The notes: generated by a model not told the origin, from the sequence alone. Positions 1 through 9,132 are shown, counted from the first letter of the stretch. The stretch: DNA of 64,000 bases from Asticcacaulis sp. EMRT-3 (GCF_030027245.1 NZ_JASERT010000004.1:1-64000), one strand, 5' to 3'. Program-made: numbers and translations.

Positions 1-1311
1 TGCCAGACGCATTTCGGCGCGTAACCCGCCGGAGGGGCGAGTCTCAAGGTGCAGACTGCCGCCCATGCGATCCATCGCCATGTCAACAATGGCCAGACCC
101 AGACCACTGCCGACGGGCGACCTGTATTGCCCGCGAAAAAAGCGGTCGCGAACCTTTGGCAGGTCTTCGGGCGGAATACCCGGCCCGTCATCTTCGATCA
201 CCATCGCAACCCAGTCTTGCGCATCGTGCAGGCTGACTCGCACAGGACGCCCGGGTGGCGCATGATTGCGGGCATTGTCGAGCAGATTGCGCGCCGCCAG
301 AGCGAGCCGTTCGGGCGGCACACGCAGTTGGGCGCGCGCCAGTTCGGGCGCGATCTCAAATCCGTCCGCCCCCATATCCATCGTCAGGGCGGCGAGAAAA
401 GGCCCCATGTCAACGGGCTCTGCCGCATCGTCTGACCGACCATTTTCAACCCCCGTCAGATCGGTTAATTGCCGGACAAGACGGGCGGTGCGGTCAACGC
501 TGATGATCATCTGGTTGAGGGCCTGAAGCCGCACAGCCTCCTGCCTTGCCGCAACCGCAATCTGGGCCTGGGTTTTCAGCCCGGCTATCGGCGTGCGAAG
601 CTCATGCGCGGCGAAGGCCGTAAAATCACGTTCATGGTCGCGCGCGGCGGTCACCCGGTTCAGTAAGCCATTCAGGGCATCGACAAGGGGCCTGATCTCG
701 GTCGGCAATCCGCTGGCGTCGAGCGGCGTCAGATCCGCAGCCCGACGGTGCGACAAGGTATGGGCAAGCCGGCGAAGCGGGGCCAGACCGCGCTGCACGC
801 AAAGCCAGGTGAGCAAGGCCAGCACGGGCAGGATCAGCAAAGCGGGCAAGGCCAGGCCCCGGATCACATCTGATGTAAGCCGGTCGCGCATGGCCAGACT
901 GTCGCCGACCAGAACCCGCACCCCTGTCTGGTCATCGACGGTGGCATAGACACGCCAGCGCGCGCCATTGATCACGGTGTCGGAAAATCCGCTTTTGGCA
1001 GGACTCATGGGGGTCACCGGCGCCGAGCCTGACCGGCCGATCAGGGCACCGTCCAGCGACCATATCTGACAGGCCAGTTGCCGCTCATAGGGCCGGTGCG
1101 CCGACAGGGTGCCGTGATTGAGGCGCGCTGAGGCATCGGCGGGCGTGACCATCAGGGATTGAACCATGCGGGCCGCCTCAATGAGGCGCGCGTCAAGGAC
1201 ATGTTCGAGCTTGGCGCGGGTGCTGAGGTCGATCCAGACAATGCCTGACAGCCAGACAAGGCCGGTCATCAGCATTAAAACCAGAAACAGCCGACCTCTG
1301 ATGGATGTCAT
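1..1311 (-). CDS. Sensor histidine kinase (3' end cut by window edge)
   Basis: Membrane histidine kinase of a two-component system; it should phosphorylate the response regulator encoded just upstream. The N-terminus has a hydrophobic segment (RLFLVLMLMTGLVWLSGIVW), an extracytoplasmic stretch of about 120 residues, a second membrane segment, a HAMP-like linker, then the H-box AAHELRTPIAG with the phospho-accepting His near residue 236. The ATPase part shows an N-box (LLDNARNHAPPG), a DDGPGIP motif and a GSGLGLAIV G-box. The frame is still open at base 1, so only the last few residues are missing. Its ATG overlaps the regulator's TGA (ATGA), implying translational coupling. Organisation is QseC/TctE-like; the signal is unknown. 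Confidence 0.93.
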   Translation of the reverse strand, partial: MTSIRGRLFLVLMLMTGLVWLSGIVWIDLSTRAKLEHVLDARLIEAARMVQSLMVTPADASARLNHGTLSAHRPYERQLACQIWSLDGALIGRSGSAPVTPMSPAKSGFSDTVINGARWRVYATVDDQTGVRVLVGDSLAMRDRLTSDVIRGLALPALLILPVLALLTWLCVQRGLAPLRRLAHTLSHRRAADLTPLDASGLPTEIRPLVDALNGLLNRVTAARDHERDFTAFAAHELRTPIAGLKTQAQIAVAARQEAVRLQALNQMIISVDRTARLVRQLTDLTGVENGRSDDAAEPVDMGPFLAALTMDMGADGFEIAPELARAQLRVPPERLALAARNLLDNARNHAPPGRPVRVSLHDAQDWVAMVIEDDGPGIPPEDLPKVRDRFFRGQYRSPVGSGLGLAIVDMAMDRMGGSLHLETRPSGGLRAEMRLA

Positions 1312-1967
1312 GATGTCGCCAGCCGGTAGCCCAGGCCGCGCACGGTTTCAATCACCCCGGCCCCCAGCTTGGCGCGCAAATGATGAATGTGCACCTCTAC
1401 GGCATTGCTTTCAATGTCTTCCTGCCAGCCATAGAGGCGGCTCTCCAGATGCGATTTGGACAGGATCTGCGTGGGCCGGTCGGTCAGGGCCTGAAGAATG
1501 GCAAATTCGCGCCGCGACAAACGTGCGCTGCGCCCTTCATAATGCGCCTCCTGCGTCAGCGGCTCCAGACTGAGGGCACCGCAGACGACGATGTGCTGAT
1601 CACCGGTCGGGGCGCGGCGCATCAGGGCGCGCAAACGTGCGGCCAGTTCATCGAGATCAAACGGCTTGCCCATATAGTCGTCAGCGCCTGCGTCCAGACC
1701 GGCAATCCGCTCCGGCACACGGTCGCGCGCGGTCAGCATCAAGGTACGGACATGCGTCCTGTCGGCCTTCAGGGCCCGCAACAGATCCATGCCTGAGCCA
1801 TCCGGCAACATCAGATCGAGCACGGCGACATCGAAATCGCTCACCGCCAGCGCCGCCAGCCCTTCGGCGCAGGACGCCGCGCCGGTCACGGCGAAACCGG
1901 CCAGACCCAGCCCGACCTCAAGACCATTCAGCAGGACGGGATCATCTTCGACCACAAGCGCGCGCAT
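1308..1967 (-). CDS. OmpR-family response regulator
   Basis: Two-component response regulator of 219 residues. The receiver domain (about 1-115) has the acidic pair E7-D8-D9, the phospho-acceptor D51 in VAVLDLMLPDGSG, and K101 in MGKPFD. A C-terminal winged helix of the OmpR type follows, ending in the ETVRGLGYRL signature. I chose the ATG at 1967, which follows AAGGAACGAT, rather than a GTG five codons upstream. It is first in a two-gene unit with the kinase and is divergent from a DsbA-like gene about 110 bases away, which may be a target. That link is inference from position only. Confidence 0.95.
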   Translation of the reverse strand: MRALVVEDDPVLLNGLEVGLGLAGFAVTGAASCAEGLAALAVSDFDVAVLDLMLPDGSGMDLLRALKADRTHVRTLMLTARDRVPERIAGLDAGADDYMGKPFDLDELAARLRALMRRAPTGDQHIVVCGALSLEPLTQEAHYEGRSARLSRREFAILQALTDRPTQILSKSHLESRLYGWQEDIESNAVEVHIHHLRAKLGAGVIETVRGLGYRLATS

Positions 1968-2077
1968 ATCGTTCCTTACCACCTTCTCGTAACGGACATT
2001 TATCGGCCAAGCTTAAGCCAGCCTTAAGGTGCCCGGTTCAAGCCGGTTTATCCGACATATCTATCAGGAGAGTTCAA

Positions 2078-2704
2078 TTGTCCGTCATCTCGCGCCGCCT
2101 GTTTGCGGCTGCCGCCGCTATCGTCCTGACCAGTTTGGCCCTGCCCGTTGTGGCCGGGGCTCAATCCCAACCCGTCACAAAAGACCTGATCCTGAACGAT
2201 CCCGCCGCCCCGGTCGGCGGCAATCCCGATGGCAAGCTGACGATTGTCGCCTTCATGGACTACAACTGCCCCTATTGCAAAGTCAGCGCGCCCGCCCTCA
2301 ACCGGATCGTGCGGGAAGATCACGATATACGTCTGGTTTACAAGGACTGGCCGGTCATCCGCGCCACCTCGATGGACGGCGCACAACTGGCCCTGGCGGC
2401 GAAATATCAAGGGCGGTACGTTAAAGCCCATGATGCGATGATGGCGATACCGGGCAGTCATCTCACCAGAGCCCAGATGCTTGCCGCCTTGCGCAAGGCG
2501 GGCATCGATATGACGCGGCTGCAAAGCGACCTGAAGACCCATCGCCGCGACATCGACGCCCTCATCGCCAGCAATGGCGCTCAGGCCGACGCTCTGGGCC
2601 TGACCGGAACGCCGACCTTCCTGATTGGCGGATACCGCGCCGCCACGCTTGATTATAACGGCTTTGTCCAGGCCGTAGCCAGGGCGCGCGCCGCGCCACA
2701 GTGA
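2078..2704 (+). CDS. DsbA-family thiol:disulfide oxidoreductase, TTG start
   Basis: Exported thioredoxin-fold protein of 208 residues that probably makes or isomerises disulfide bonds in the periplasm. A signal peptide covers about residues 1-28 (SRR, then an Ala/Leu-rich core ending VVAGA). The fold carries the active-site C64-P-Y-C67 and, near residue 183, the cis-proline loop GTPTF. This arrangement fits the DsbA-like thioredoxin_4 group (Com1/BdbD). The reading frame is open far upstream, but the TTG at 2078 is chosen because CAGGAG precedes it by seven bases and it gives a clean signal peptide. It is divergent from the two-component operon. Confidence 0.9.
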   Translation: MSVISRRLFAAAAAIVLTSLALPVVAGAQSQPVTKDLILNDPAAPVGGNPDGKLTIVAFMDYNCPYCKVSAPALNRIVREDHDIRLVYKDWPVIRATSMDGAQLALAAKYQGRYVKAHDAMMAIPGSHLTRAQMLAALRKAGIDMTRLQSDLKTHRRDIDALIASNGAQADALGLTGTPTFLIGGYRAATLDYNGFVQAVARARAAPQ

Positions 2705-2752
2705 CGGTGCGCCCGCCTTGCCTGTTCATGTCTGAGCCTGTAGGATTGCCGA

Positions 2753-3406
2753 ATGACCAAAAATGCCTCTGATCTTCCGCCAAATCCCTGGAACAGTCGC
2801 TTTGACCGGGCCGACTATCTGTTCGGCACCGAACCGAGCGCCTTTGTGAAAGCAAATGCGCATTGGCTCACTTCGGGGCTCACTTCGGGGCGCGCGCCTG
2901 CCCGTGAGGTTTTTCTCCCCGCCGACGGTGAAGGCCGCAACAGCACCTATCTGGCCGGACTGGGCCACAAGGTCACAGCCTCCGACTATTCGACGGTGGC
3001 GCTGGAAAAGGCCCGAACCTTGGCCGCCAGCAAAGGCGTATCGGTCGATTTTCGTCAGGTGGACCTGAATGGCTGGGCCTGGCCGCAGAGCCGGTTCGAT
3101 GCCGTCGTCGCCGTCTTTATCCAGTTTGCCGATCCGTCCTTCCGAACGGAAATATTCAACGGTATCAAAGGCGCAATCCGGCCCGGCGGCCTGATACTGC
3201 TGCACGGTTACACGCCCAAACAGCTCGAATACAAGACGGGCGGCCCCTCGCAGGTCGAGAACCTCTATACGGAGGCGCTGCTGACATCGGCTTTTGCAGG
3301 CTGGCAAATCCACCGCCTGACATCGTATGAGGCCGATCTGACGGAAGGGGCAGGCCACAATGGCCGCTCCGCCCTGATCGATTTCATTGCCCGAAAGCCA
3401 GACTAG
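2753..3406 (+). CDS. Class I SAM-dependent methyltransferase
   Basis: Cytosolic protein of 217 residues with a Rossmann-type methyltransferase fold. Motif I is the variant LPADGEGRN instead of the usual LDxGCGxG; this variant occurs in the TehB/thiopurine-methyltransferase-like group. It is followed by ASDYS (acidic end of beta-2), an acidic RQVDL segment, FDAVVAVF (motif IV) and RPGGLILL (post-motif). The substrate cannot be read from the sequence. Residues around 40-46 (LTSGLTSG) are encoded by a perfect 12-bp tandem duplication at 2867-2890. It lies 48 bases after the DsbA-like gene and is convergent with the next gene. Confidence 0.88.
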   Translation: MTKNASDLPPNPWNSRFDRADYLFGTEPSAFVKANAHWLTSGLTSGRAPAREVFLPADGEGRNSTYLAGLGHKVTASDYSTVALEKARTLAASKGVSVDFRQVDLNGWAWPQSRFDAVVAVFIQFADPSFRTEIFNGIKGAIRPGGLILLHGYTPKQLEYKTGGPSQVENLYTEALLTSAFAGWQIHRLTSYEADLTEGAGHNGRSALIDFIARKPD

Positions 3407-3426
3407 ATCGCTCCCCGAAAGATGCG

Positions 3427-3909
3427 TCAGAACCACCAGATCCAGCGCGGCGTCGTGGCGCAATATTCCCGCCAGTCATCACCAAACCTTGCCGCCAGAT
3501 GGCGCTCTTCGCGGGCAATGGCCAGTTGGCCCACCAGACCTGTGCTCACAATCGTCATCAGCAAAAGCCAGGGCCATGCGAGGGCAAGGCTCAGACCGGC
3601 AATGACCAGCGTATTGCCAAGATAGATAGGATTGCGCGACTGAGAAAACGGCCAGGCGGTCACGAGATGCGAGGCGGCGCGATTGGGCAGGATGGTGGTT
3701 CTGGCACGGTGCAGCGCCAGCATGGCGCCGAAATCCAGAACAAGCCCCGGCACGATAAATAGTGCGCCCAGAGCACGACACCACAGCGGGATATGCAGGT
3801 GCCAGACCGGCACGAATTCTTGCAGGGCCCAACTCGCGCCGAGCGCCAGCCCATAGATGACCGGCGGCCAGGGAATCCGATTGGGCGCAGTATCCTGAGA
3901 AATGGTCAT
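3427..3909 (-). CDS. Isoprenylcysteine carboxyl methyltransferase-like membrane protein
   Basis: Small integral membrane protein of about 160 residues with four hydrophobic segments and the C-terminal signature of the PEMT/ICMT family: SQSRNPIYLGN followed by REERHLAARFGDDWREYCATTPRWIW. Bacterial members are mostly uncharacterised and may methylate lipid or small-molecule acceptors. I place the start at the ATG at 3909, preceded by GAGGATCCGT; a longer frame beginning at 3972 would overlap the TauE/SafE gene by 41 bases. It is downstream of that transporter on the same strand and probably co-transcribed with it. Confidence 0.85.
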   Translation of the reverse strand: MTISQDTAPNRIPWPPVIYGLALGASWALQEFVPVWHLHIPLWCRALGALFIVPGLVLDFGAMLALHRARTTILPNRAASHLVTAWPFSQSRNPIYLGNTLVIAGLSLALAWPWLLLMTIVSTGLVGQLAIAREERHLAARFGDDWREYCATTPRWIWWF

Positions 3910-3931
3910 ACGGATCCTCGTGTTCGTGGCC

Positions 3932-4723
3932 TCATTTGCCAAACAGGCTGCTGGCGCTTCGGTACAGGACATAGATGGCGACCAGAAAAATCAAACCGGC
4001 AAAAATGCGGTTGAGCGCATTTTTATTAACCGACAGCCGGGTGGCCAGCGCAGTGCCCAGCCAGCCGCCGCCGATGCCCCCGGCGATAAATTCTGCCGCG
4101 ACCAGCCAGTCCACCCATCCTGACAGCGCGTAGTTCAGGGCCGTCACAAGGCCGAATGTCCCAACCGCGAACAAAGACGTGCCTACCGCGTTAATCGTGG
4201 GCATTCCGGTTGCCAGAATGAGCCCCGGCACAATCAGAAAGCCGCCGCCAATGCCAAAAAAGCCCGACGCAAAGCCGGATGCCAGGGCAACGGCGCCGGT
4301 CAGAAAACACATTCGGCCATCGACCGTCCGGGCGACGCCGTCAGTCTCACGGCGCGGGCGCAGCATGGCCACGCCAACCGCAAGCATGACAAAGGCGAAG
4401 AGAAACAGAAGCGTCTGGCCGCCCACGGCCTTGCCAAGCGTCGATCCCGCCAGGACGCCTATGGTGCCGACAAGCCCGAACACCAGCGCGCACCGCCACC
4501 AGACCGTGCCGCGTCTGGCGTGGCCGATCAGCCCGGAATAAGCATTGGCCGATACCGCCAGCGCACCTGTGCCTATCGCCATGTGCGGATCTTTTATCCC
4601 GACGACATAAAGAAGCAGCGGCGTTGCCAGAATGGAACCGCCGCCACCGATAAGGCCGAGGCTGAAGCCGACGAGGCTCCCCGACCCGATGGCTGCGATC
4701 ACTTCGCCGAGCCAGTTCTCCAT
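3932..4723 (-). CDS. Sulfite exporter TauE/SafE family protein
   Basis: Polytopic inner-membrane protein of 263 residues with two homologous halves, each opening with a glycine-rich motif: GFSLGLIGGGGSILATPLLLY near the N-terminus and GFASGFFGIGGGFLIVPGLIL in the middle. This is the DUF81/TauE-SafE pattern; members export sulfite, sulfoacetate or other organic anions. About eight membrane segments are visible. The start at 4723 follows AGGAGAGGTAC; an alternative ATG eight codons upstream has no clear ribosome site. The substrate is not determinable from sequence. Confidence 0.9.
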   Translation of the reverse strand: MENWLGEVIAAIGSGSLVGFSLGLIGGGGSILATPLLLYVVGIKDPHMAIGTGALAVSANAYSGLIGHARRGTVWWRCALVFGLVGTIGVLAGSTLGKAVGGQTLLFLFAFVMLAVGVAMLRPRRETDGVARTVDGRMCFLTGAVALASGFASGFFGIGGGFLIVPGLILATGMPTINAVGTSLFAVGTFGLVTALNYALSGWVDWLVAAEFIAGGIGGGWLGTALATRLSVNKNALNRIFAGLIFLVAIYVLYRSASSLFGK

Positions 4724-4762
4724 GTACCTCTCCTGCCTCTGCGCCAAACATTGATCGCCGCC

Positions 4763-4843
4763 AGAGCGAACCGGATCCCGCTATTTTACGTTTTACCGCA
4801 TCTCGCATTCAATTTGTAAGTCAAATGAAACGCGCATTGCTCT
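4763..4843. repeat. Degenerate copy of dispersed repeat family 1
   Basis: Shortened copy of the about 113-bp palindromic element seen in full at 14607-14720. The right part (TTTTACGTTTTACCGCATCT, then CAATTTGTAAGTCAAAT and TTGCTCT) is well kept; the left hairpin half is reduced to AGAGCG...CCGCT. It lies just upstream of the TauE/SafE gene. Confidence 0.75.
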
Positions 4844-4959
4844 GGACTGTAACCGCATGACGCCCGTTAGCAATGGAAGAAGGCCCGGACAAGCTCACAT
4901 TTTTTTATCCCAAAAGATGGCTTTAGCCCAAAAGATGGAGTCACGTTTGGGAAAACGCC

Positions 4960-5745
4960 CTACGCCTCGAAGGGTTTTGACGGCAGGTCTTCGAGCGCGT
5001 CCATGTGCAGCAGATCCTTTACCGCCAGCCGGACGAGATATTGCATACACCAGTGCGCCTCTTCGGCATCGCGCTGCTGAATGGCTTCGAACACGGCCAG
5101 GTGGGCCGGAACCGGGTCCCTGCCGAGCAGATTGTGCCTGATCTTGTAGCGCGTCGAAAGCGCCACCGTGGCGCCGATCGAGGCGTTCAGGGCCGAAAGC
5201 TGCTCATTGCCCGCCGCCGCCATCAGGGCTGAGTGAAAATCCATATCGGCCTGTAAGCCTGCGTCGGTCAGCAAGGTGTGGCGCGCCATCCCCTTCAGGG
5301 CTTCCGACATGGCGTCGAGGTGCGCATCGGTGCGTCTTTGCGCCGCCAGCCGGGCGGCGGCGGGCTCAAGAATCAGGCGCATCTCGAAAAGGTTTTTGAC
5401 GAGCTGTTCGTCAGGTGTGGAGGCGAACATCCAGCTCAGCACGACCGGATCGAGCATGTTCCACTGCGCCCGGTCGGTGACGCAGGTGCCGCGCTTGCGG
5501 CGCGGTTCCACTATGCCCTTGGCGGCCAGAGTCCGTATCGCCTCGCGTACGGCCGAACGCGAAATGGCGTACATATTGGCCATGTCGATCTCACTGGGCA
5601 AGACCTCGCCCGGCAGCCAGCGCCGCCCCAGAATGTCGATACCCAGCTTCTGCGCCAACTGGGTGTGCAGTTCTCCCGGCTTTCCCGGCGTCAGGGCGTC
5701 GTCTTCCGAATCGCTGGCCAGCCGCTTGCCGCCGAGTTTACTCAT
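4960..5745 (-). CDS. GntR-family regulator, FadR/FCD subfamily
   Basis: DNA-binding regulator of 261 residues. The N-terminal winged helix (about 20-90) contains LPSEIDMANMYAISRSAVREAIRTLAAKGIV, a typical GntR helix-turn-helix. The all-helical FCD ligand domain follows, with candidate metal-binding residues in ADMDFHSAL, VPAHLAVFEAI and EEAHWCMQYLV. FCD regulators commonly sense sugar acids. The ATG at 5745 is chosen because GGGAG lies eight bases upstream. It is divergent from the MFS-GH43 operon, and GTCAGAC repeats between them and before the TonB receptor match the GT-N3-AC core known for FadR-type regulators, so it is a likely local controller. Confidence 0.93.
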   Translation of the reverse strand: MSKLGGKRLASDSEDDALTPGKPGELHTQLAQKLGIDILGRRWLPGEVLPSEIDMANMYAISRSAVREAIRTLAAKGIVEPRRKRGTCVTDRAQWNMLDPVVLSWMFASTPDEQLVKNLFEMRLILEPAAARLAAQRRTDAHLDAMSEALKGMARHTLLTDAGLQADMDFHSALMAAAGNEQLSALNASIGATVALSTRYKIRHNLLGRDPVPAHLAVFEAIQQRDAEEAHWCMQYLVRLAVKDLLHMDALEDLPSKPFEA

Positions 5746-5794
5746 GGGTTGCTTCTCCCGCCTGTTCGCCATGCGCTACGCTATCTGCATTCTT

Positions 5795-5812
5795 TATATA
5801 TGGCCATATATA
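5795..5812. promoter_or_regulatory. 18-bp perfect AT-rich palindrome upstream of the GntR gene
   Basis: TATATATGGCCATATATA reads identically on both strands and lies 50 bases upstream of the GntR start. It overlaps the expected promoter region. It could be a regulator site or simply a cruciform-forming AT tract; which protein binds is unknown. Confidence 0.5.
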
Positions 5813-5860
5813 TGGAAAGATCGCGCGAGTCAGGTCATGGCCGGGATTTTCCTTATATTA

Positions 5861-5879
5861 GGTCAGACCATAGTCTGAC
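5861..5879. promoter_or_regulatory. Candidate FCD-regulator operator (double site)
   Basis: GGTCAGACC, itself a near-perfect palindrome with a GT-N3-AC core, is followed four bases later by GTCTGAC, its inverted partner. It lies between the divergent GntR gene and MFS gene. The same word recurs at 5956, 9133 and 9353. Confidence 0.55.
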
Positions 5880-5955
5880 AATAAGCGCGGTCACGAAGAT
5901 TGCATGGCCCTGAATGGCTGGACAAGGCCAGTTAGCCGCATACCCAGACTTGAAC

Positions 5956-5968
5956 AAGTCAGACATAA
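5956..5968. promoter_or_regulatory. Candidate FCD-regulator operator
   Basis: AAGTCAGACATAA, about 110 bases before the MFS start. It matches the site at 9133 (AAGTCAGACCTAA) and, inverted, the one at 9353. A position near the promoter of the MFS-GH43 operon fits repression by the divergent GntR protein. Confidence 0.5.
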
Positions 5969-6075
5969 TATGTTAGGTTTGCGACCAGAACGCCCGCAGA
6001 ACGCCCGCCGCCTGACAACAGGCTGAGAGGTGCGCGCAAACAGAGCGCATGTTGAGCCAGGGCGGCGGGGGCGGA

Positions 6076-7365
6076 ATGCTGAAAGGCAAGGGCGGCATAA
6101 GGTGGTGGATCATCAGCCTGGTCATGCTGGGCACCGTCATCAACTATCTGACGCGCAGCGTGCTCAGCGTCGCCGCGCCGACCATGATGGCTTCGCTGCA
6201 TATGAGCGAACAAAATTACGGCGTCATCACCGGGGTTTTTCAGTTCGGCATCATGCTGCAACCGGTGGCGGGCTATATGCTCGATCTGACCGGGCTGAGG
6301 CTGGGCCTGACCCTGTTTGCCATCGCCTGGGGACTGGTCACAATGGCGCACGCGCTGGCCGGCAACTGGCAGGGATTGGCGTTTCTGCGCGGCCTGCAAG
6401 GCTTCGCCGAAGGCATAGCCCAGCCGGGCGGGCTGAAGGTGGTGGCCGAATGGTTTCCCGCCAGGGAACGCGGATTCGCCAGCGGCATCTATAATATCGG
6501 CGCTTCCGCAGGCTCGATCCTGGCCCCGCCTCTGGTGGCCTGGGCCATTCTCAGCTACAACTGGCAGGCCGCCTTCATCATCTCCGGCGGCCTGGCCCTG
6601 ATCTGGGCCCTCGCCTGGTTTTTCGGCTACCAGACGCCCGACCGCCACAAACATCTCTCCGGGGCGGAACGCGCCTATATCCGGGCGGGCCAGAATGTGG
6701 GCCAGGACGCCATCGGCCAAACCCAGCCTGCTGTCATGGTGCAAAAGCCTTCGCCGCTGCGCATCCTGCGCCAGCGCAATTTCTGGGGCATGGCCATCGC
6801 GCGCTTTCTGGCCGATCCGACCTGGAGCACGCTGGTCTTCTGGGTGCCGCTCTATTTGAGCACGGCGCGCGGCTTCGACCTGAAACACATAGCGCTTTTC
6901 GCCTGGCTGCCTTTTGTGGCGGCCGATCTCGGCTGTCTGTTCGGCCCGGCCCTGGCGCTGTGGCTGCAAAATCGAGGCGTCAGCCTGATCAATGCCCGGC
7001 GTGGGGCCTTCACCATCGGCGCGTGCATGATGCTATGCGTGCCGTTTGTCGGCCTTGTCGCCAGCCCCTATATGGCCATCGCCCTGCTCTGCGTCGGGGC
7101 GTTCGCCCACCAGACCCTGTCGGTCAATGTCATCACCCTGGCGTCGGATCTGTTTGCACCCCATGAAGTGGCCACAGTGGCCGGCATGGTCGGCACCGTG
7201 GCCAATCTCGGTGCCTTGCTGATGTCGGTGGCGATGGGGTTTCTGGTGGCGAAGACCGGCTATGGCCCCTTTTTCATGCTGATCGGCGGACTTGATCTGA
7301 TCGGCGCGGCCTGGCTGTGGCTGATGATCAGGCCCGTGGCCGCCGCGACGGAGCGCCATCCATGA
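6076..7365 (+). CDS. MFS transporter, hexuronate/anion:cation symporter (ExuT-like) type
   Basis: Inner-membrane transporter of 429 residues with twelve predicted membrane segments. The start of helix 1 (LGTVINYLTRSVLSVAAPTM) is characteristic of the anion:cation symporter family that imports hexuronates and related sugar acids. The loop 2-3 motif is replaced by DLTGLRLGL. The ATG at 6076, after a GGCGGGGGCGGA purine-rich tract, starts the conserved LKGKGGIRWW; an ATG nine codons upstream (6049) is possible. The stop codon overlaps the ATG of the GH43 gene (ATGA), so uptake and hydrolysis of a plant-wall oligomer are probably co-expressed. Confidence 0.9.
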   Translation: MLKGKGGIRWWIISLVMLGTVINYLTRSVLSVAAPTMMASLHMSEQNYGVITGVFQFGIMLQPVAGYMLDLTGLRLGLTLFAIAWGLVTMAHALAGNWQGLAFLRGLQGFAEGIAQPGGLKVVAEWFPARERGFASGIYNIGASAGSILAPPLVAWAILSYNWQAAFIISGGLALIWALAWFFGYQTPDRHKHLSGAERAYIRAGQNVGQDAIGQTQPAVMVQKPSPLRILRQRNFWGMAIARFLADPTWSTLVFWVPLYLSTARGFDLKHIALFAWLPFVAADLGCLFGPALALWLQNRGVSLINARRGAFTIGACMMLCVPFVGLVASPYMAIALLCVGAFAHQTLSVNVITLASDLFAPHEVATVAGMVGTVANLGALLMSVAMGFLVAKTGYGPFFMLIGGLDLIGAAWLWLMIRPVAAATERHP

Positions 7366-8981
7366 TCCGCAACCCTGTTCTGACGGGTTTCAATCCCGAC
7401 CCCTCTTTCCTGCGCGTCGGCGACGACTATTATCTGGCCACCTCGACCTTTGAATGGTTTCCCGGCATCCAGATCCACCATTCGCGCGACCTGGTTCACT
7501 GGCGTCTCGTCAGCCGCCCGCTCAACCGGCCTTCACAGCTCGATCTGCGTGGCGTGCCCGATGGCTGCGGCCTGTGGGCGCCGTGCCTCAGCCACAGGGA
7601 CGGCCTGTTTTTCCTCACCTATTCGCTGGTGCTGCGCTATGGCCGGACAACGGTCAGCGGGGCGGACGGACTGGCCTTGCGCGACTTTCACAATTTTCTG
7701 GTGACAGCCCCTTCGATCGCGGGCGAATGGTCCGATCCCGTCGCGCTCAACAGCAGCGGCTTCGATCCGTCGCTGTTTCACGATGAAGACGGCAGGAGCT
7801 ATCTGCTCAACATGCTGTGGGATCACCGCTCCGGCCAGCAGCATTTCGCCGGTATCCTCCTTCAGGAATACGACATTGCCAACCGGGCCCTGGTCGGCGA
7901 ACGGCGCATTATCTACAGCGGCACGACGCTCGGCTTCACCGAAGGCCCCCACCTGCTGCGCCGCAATGGCTGGTATTATCTGATCGTCGCCGAAGGTGGC
8001 ACGGGCTGGGATCACGCCGTCACGATGGCCCGGTCGCGCCATATCGACGGCCCTTACGAAACCTGCCCGACCGGCCCCATACTGACAAGCCGTGGCCACC
8101 CCGACAGGCCGCTGCAAAGGGCCGGACACGGCGATCTCGTCCAGGCCAGTGACGGAAGCTGGCTGATCGCCTATCTGTGCGGCCGCCCCGTGCCCGGTCG
8201 GGCCTGCTGCGTCATGGGGCGCGAAACGGCGATCCAGCCCATGCGCTGGCGCGATGACGGCTGGCCGGAAACCCTGAACGGCGACGCCCTGCCCGCCCTG
8301 GTGGCCCCAAGCCCGCAGCCCGTGGAAACGCCCCCGCCCGACGCGGCGCACCGCGACTTTGACCAGCCCCACCTGCCCGGCGAGTTTCAGTGGCTGCGTT
8401 CGCCACAGCCCGAACGCCTGTTCAGCCTGACGCAGAGGCCGGGCTTTCTGCGTCTTTTTGGCCGCGAAAGCCTCGGCAGCCAGTTCGAGCAGGCGCTGGT
8501 GGCCCGCCGCCAGCAGGATTTCTGTTTTCAGGCCACCACCCGGCTCGACTATGCACCGCGCAATTTCCAGCAATCGGCGGGGCTTGTCCTCTATTACAAT
8601 GCCCGCAAATACCATTATTGCTACATCACATGCGATGAATCCACCGGACGACGCCTGCGTCTTATGTCTGGTCTATCGGGTGCGGAAGGCGCTGAAGCCC
8701 GTACAGACAGCCTGCCCCTGAGCGATGGCCCGGTCGAAATCACGGCTGAGGTCATCTATGACCGCCTGCGCTTCGGCTTCCGTCAGGGCGAGACGGCGGA
8801 CTGGACGTGGTTTGCGGTGACGCTCGACATGTGCGCCCTGTCGGATGAGGCCGGGCCGCGCGACGTGCCGAACTTCACCGGCACATTTGTCGGCATGGCC
8901 TGCCAGGACATGTCGGGCGAGCGGCTGGCCGCCGATTTTGACGGGTTCTGCTATCAGCCCTTGCCCGCCGAATCTGCCTGA
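7362..8981 (+). CDS. Glycoside hydrolase family 43 (beta-xylosidase / arabinofuranosidase type)
   Basis: Enzyme of 539 residues with no signal peptide, so probably cytosolic. The five-bladed propeller holds the three GH43 acidic residues: D13 in NPDPSF (base), D135 in GFDPSLF (pKa modulator) and E194 in TEGPHL (acid). The C-terminal part (about 330-539) looks like the beta-sandwich of XynB-type GH43 enzymes, with FDQPHLPGEFQWLRSP at its start. Likely action is removal of xylose or arabinose from short oligosaccharides imported by the coupled MFS porter. Start and upstream stop overlap as ATGA. Confidence 0.93.
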   Translation: MIRNPVLTGFNPDPSFLRVGDDYYLATSTFEWFPGIQIHHSRDLVHWRLVSRPLNRPSQLDLRGVPDGCGLWAPCLSHRDGLFFLTYSLVLRYGRTTVSGADGLALRDFHNFLVTAPSIAGEWSDPVALNSSGFDPSLFHDEDGRSYLLNMLWDHRSGQQHFAGILLQEYDIANRALVGERRIIYSGTTLGFTEGPHLLRRNGWYYLIVAEGGTGWDHAVTMARSRHIDGPYETCPTGPILTSRGHPDRPLQRAGHGDLVQASDGSWLIAYLCGRPVPGRACCVMGRETAIQPMRWRDDGWPETLNGDALPALVAPSPQPVETPPPDAAHRDFDQPHLPGEFQWLRSPQPERLFSLTQRPGFLRLFGRESLGSQFEQALVARRQQDFCFQATTRLDYAPRNFQQSAGLVLYYNARKYHYCYITCDESTGRRLRLMSGLSGAEGAEARTDSLPLSDGPVEITAEVIYDRLRFGFRQGETADWTWFAVTLDMCALSDEAGPRDVPNFTGTFVGMACQDMSGERLAADFDGFCYQPLPAESA

Positions 8982-9132
8982 AAATCGCCCGCAAAAACAG
9001 GTTTCTATATTTTACGTTTTTCCGCATTGCGCATGGCGGCGCTCATTTCGCCCATAGACGGCGAGATTCGACCACATTACATCATACCTTATAGATAGCT
9101 CATCTACAGAGACATCTATCTGAATTGCCATC

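Noticed and set aside
1637..2077. N-terminal extension of the DsbA-like protein
   Set aside because: The open frame upstream runs antisense through the response regulator gene and lacks conserved features; the TTG at 2078 with CAGGAG and a signal peptide is better.
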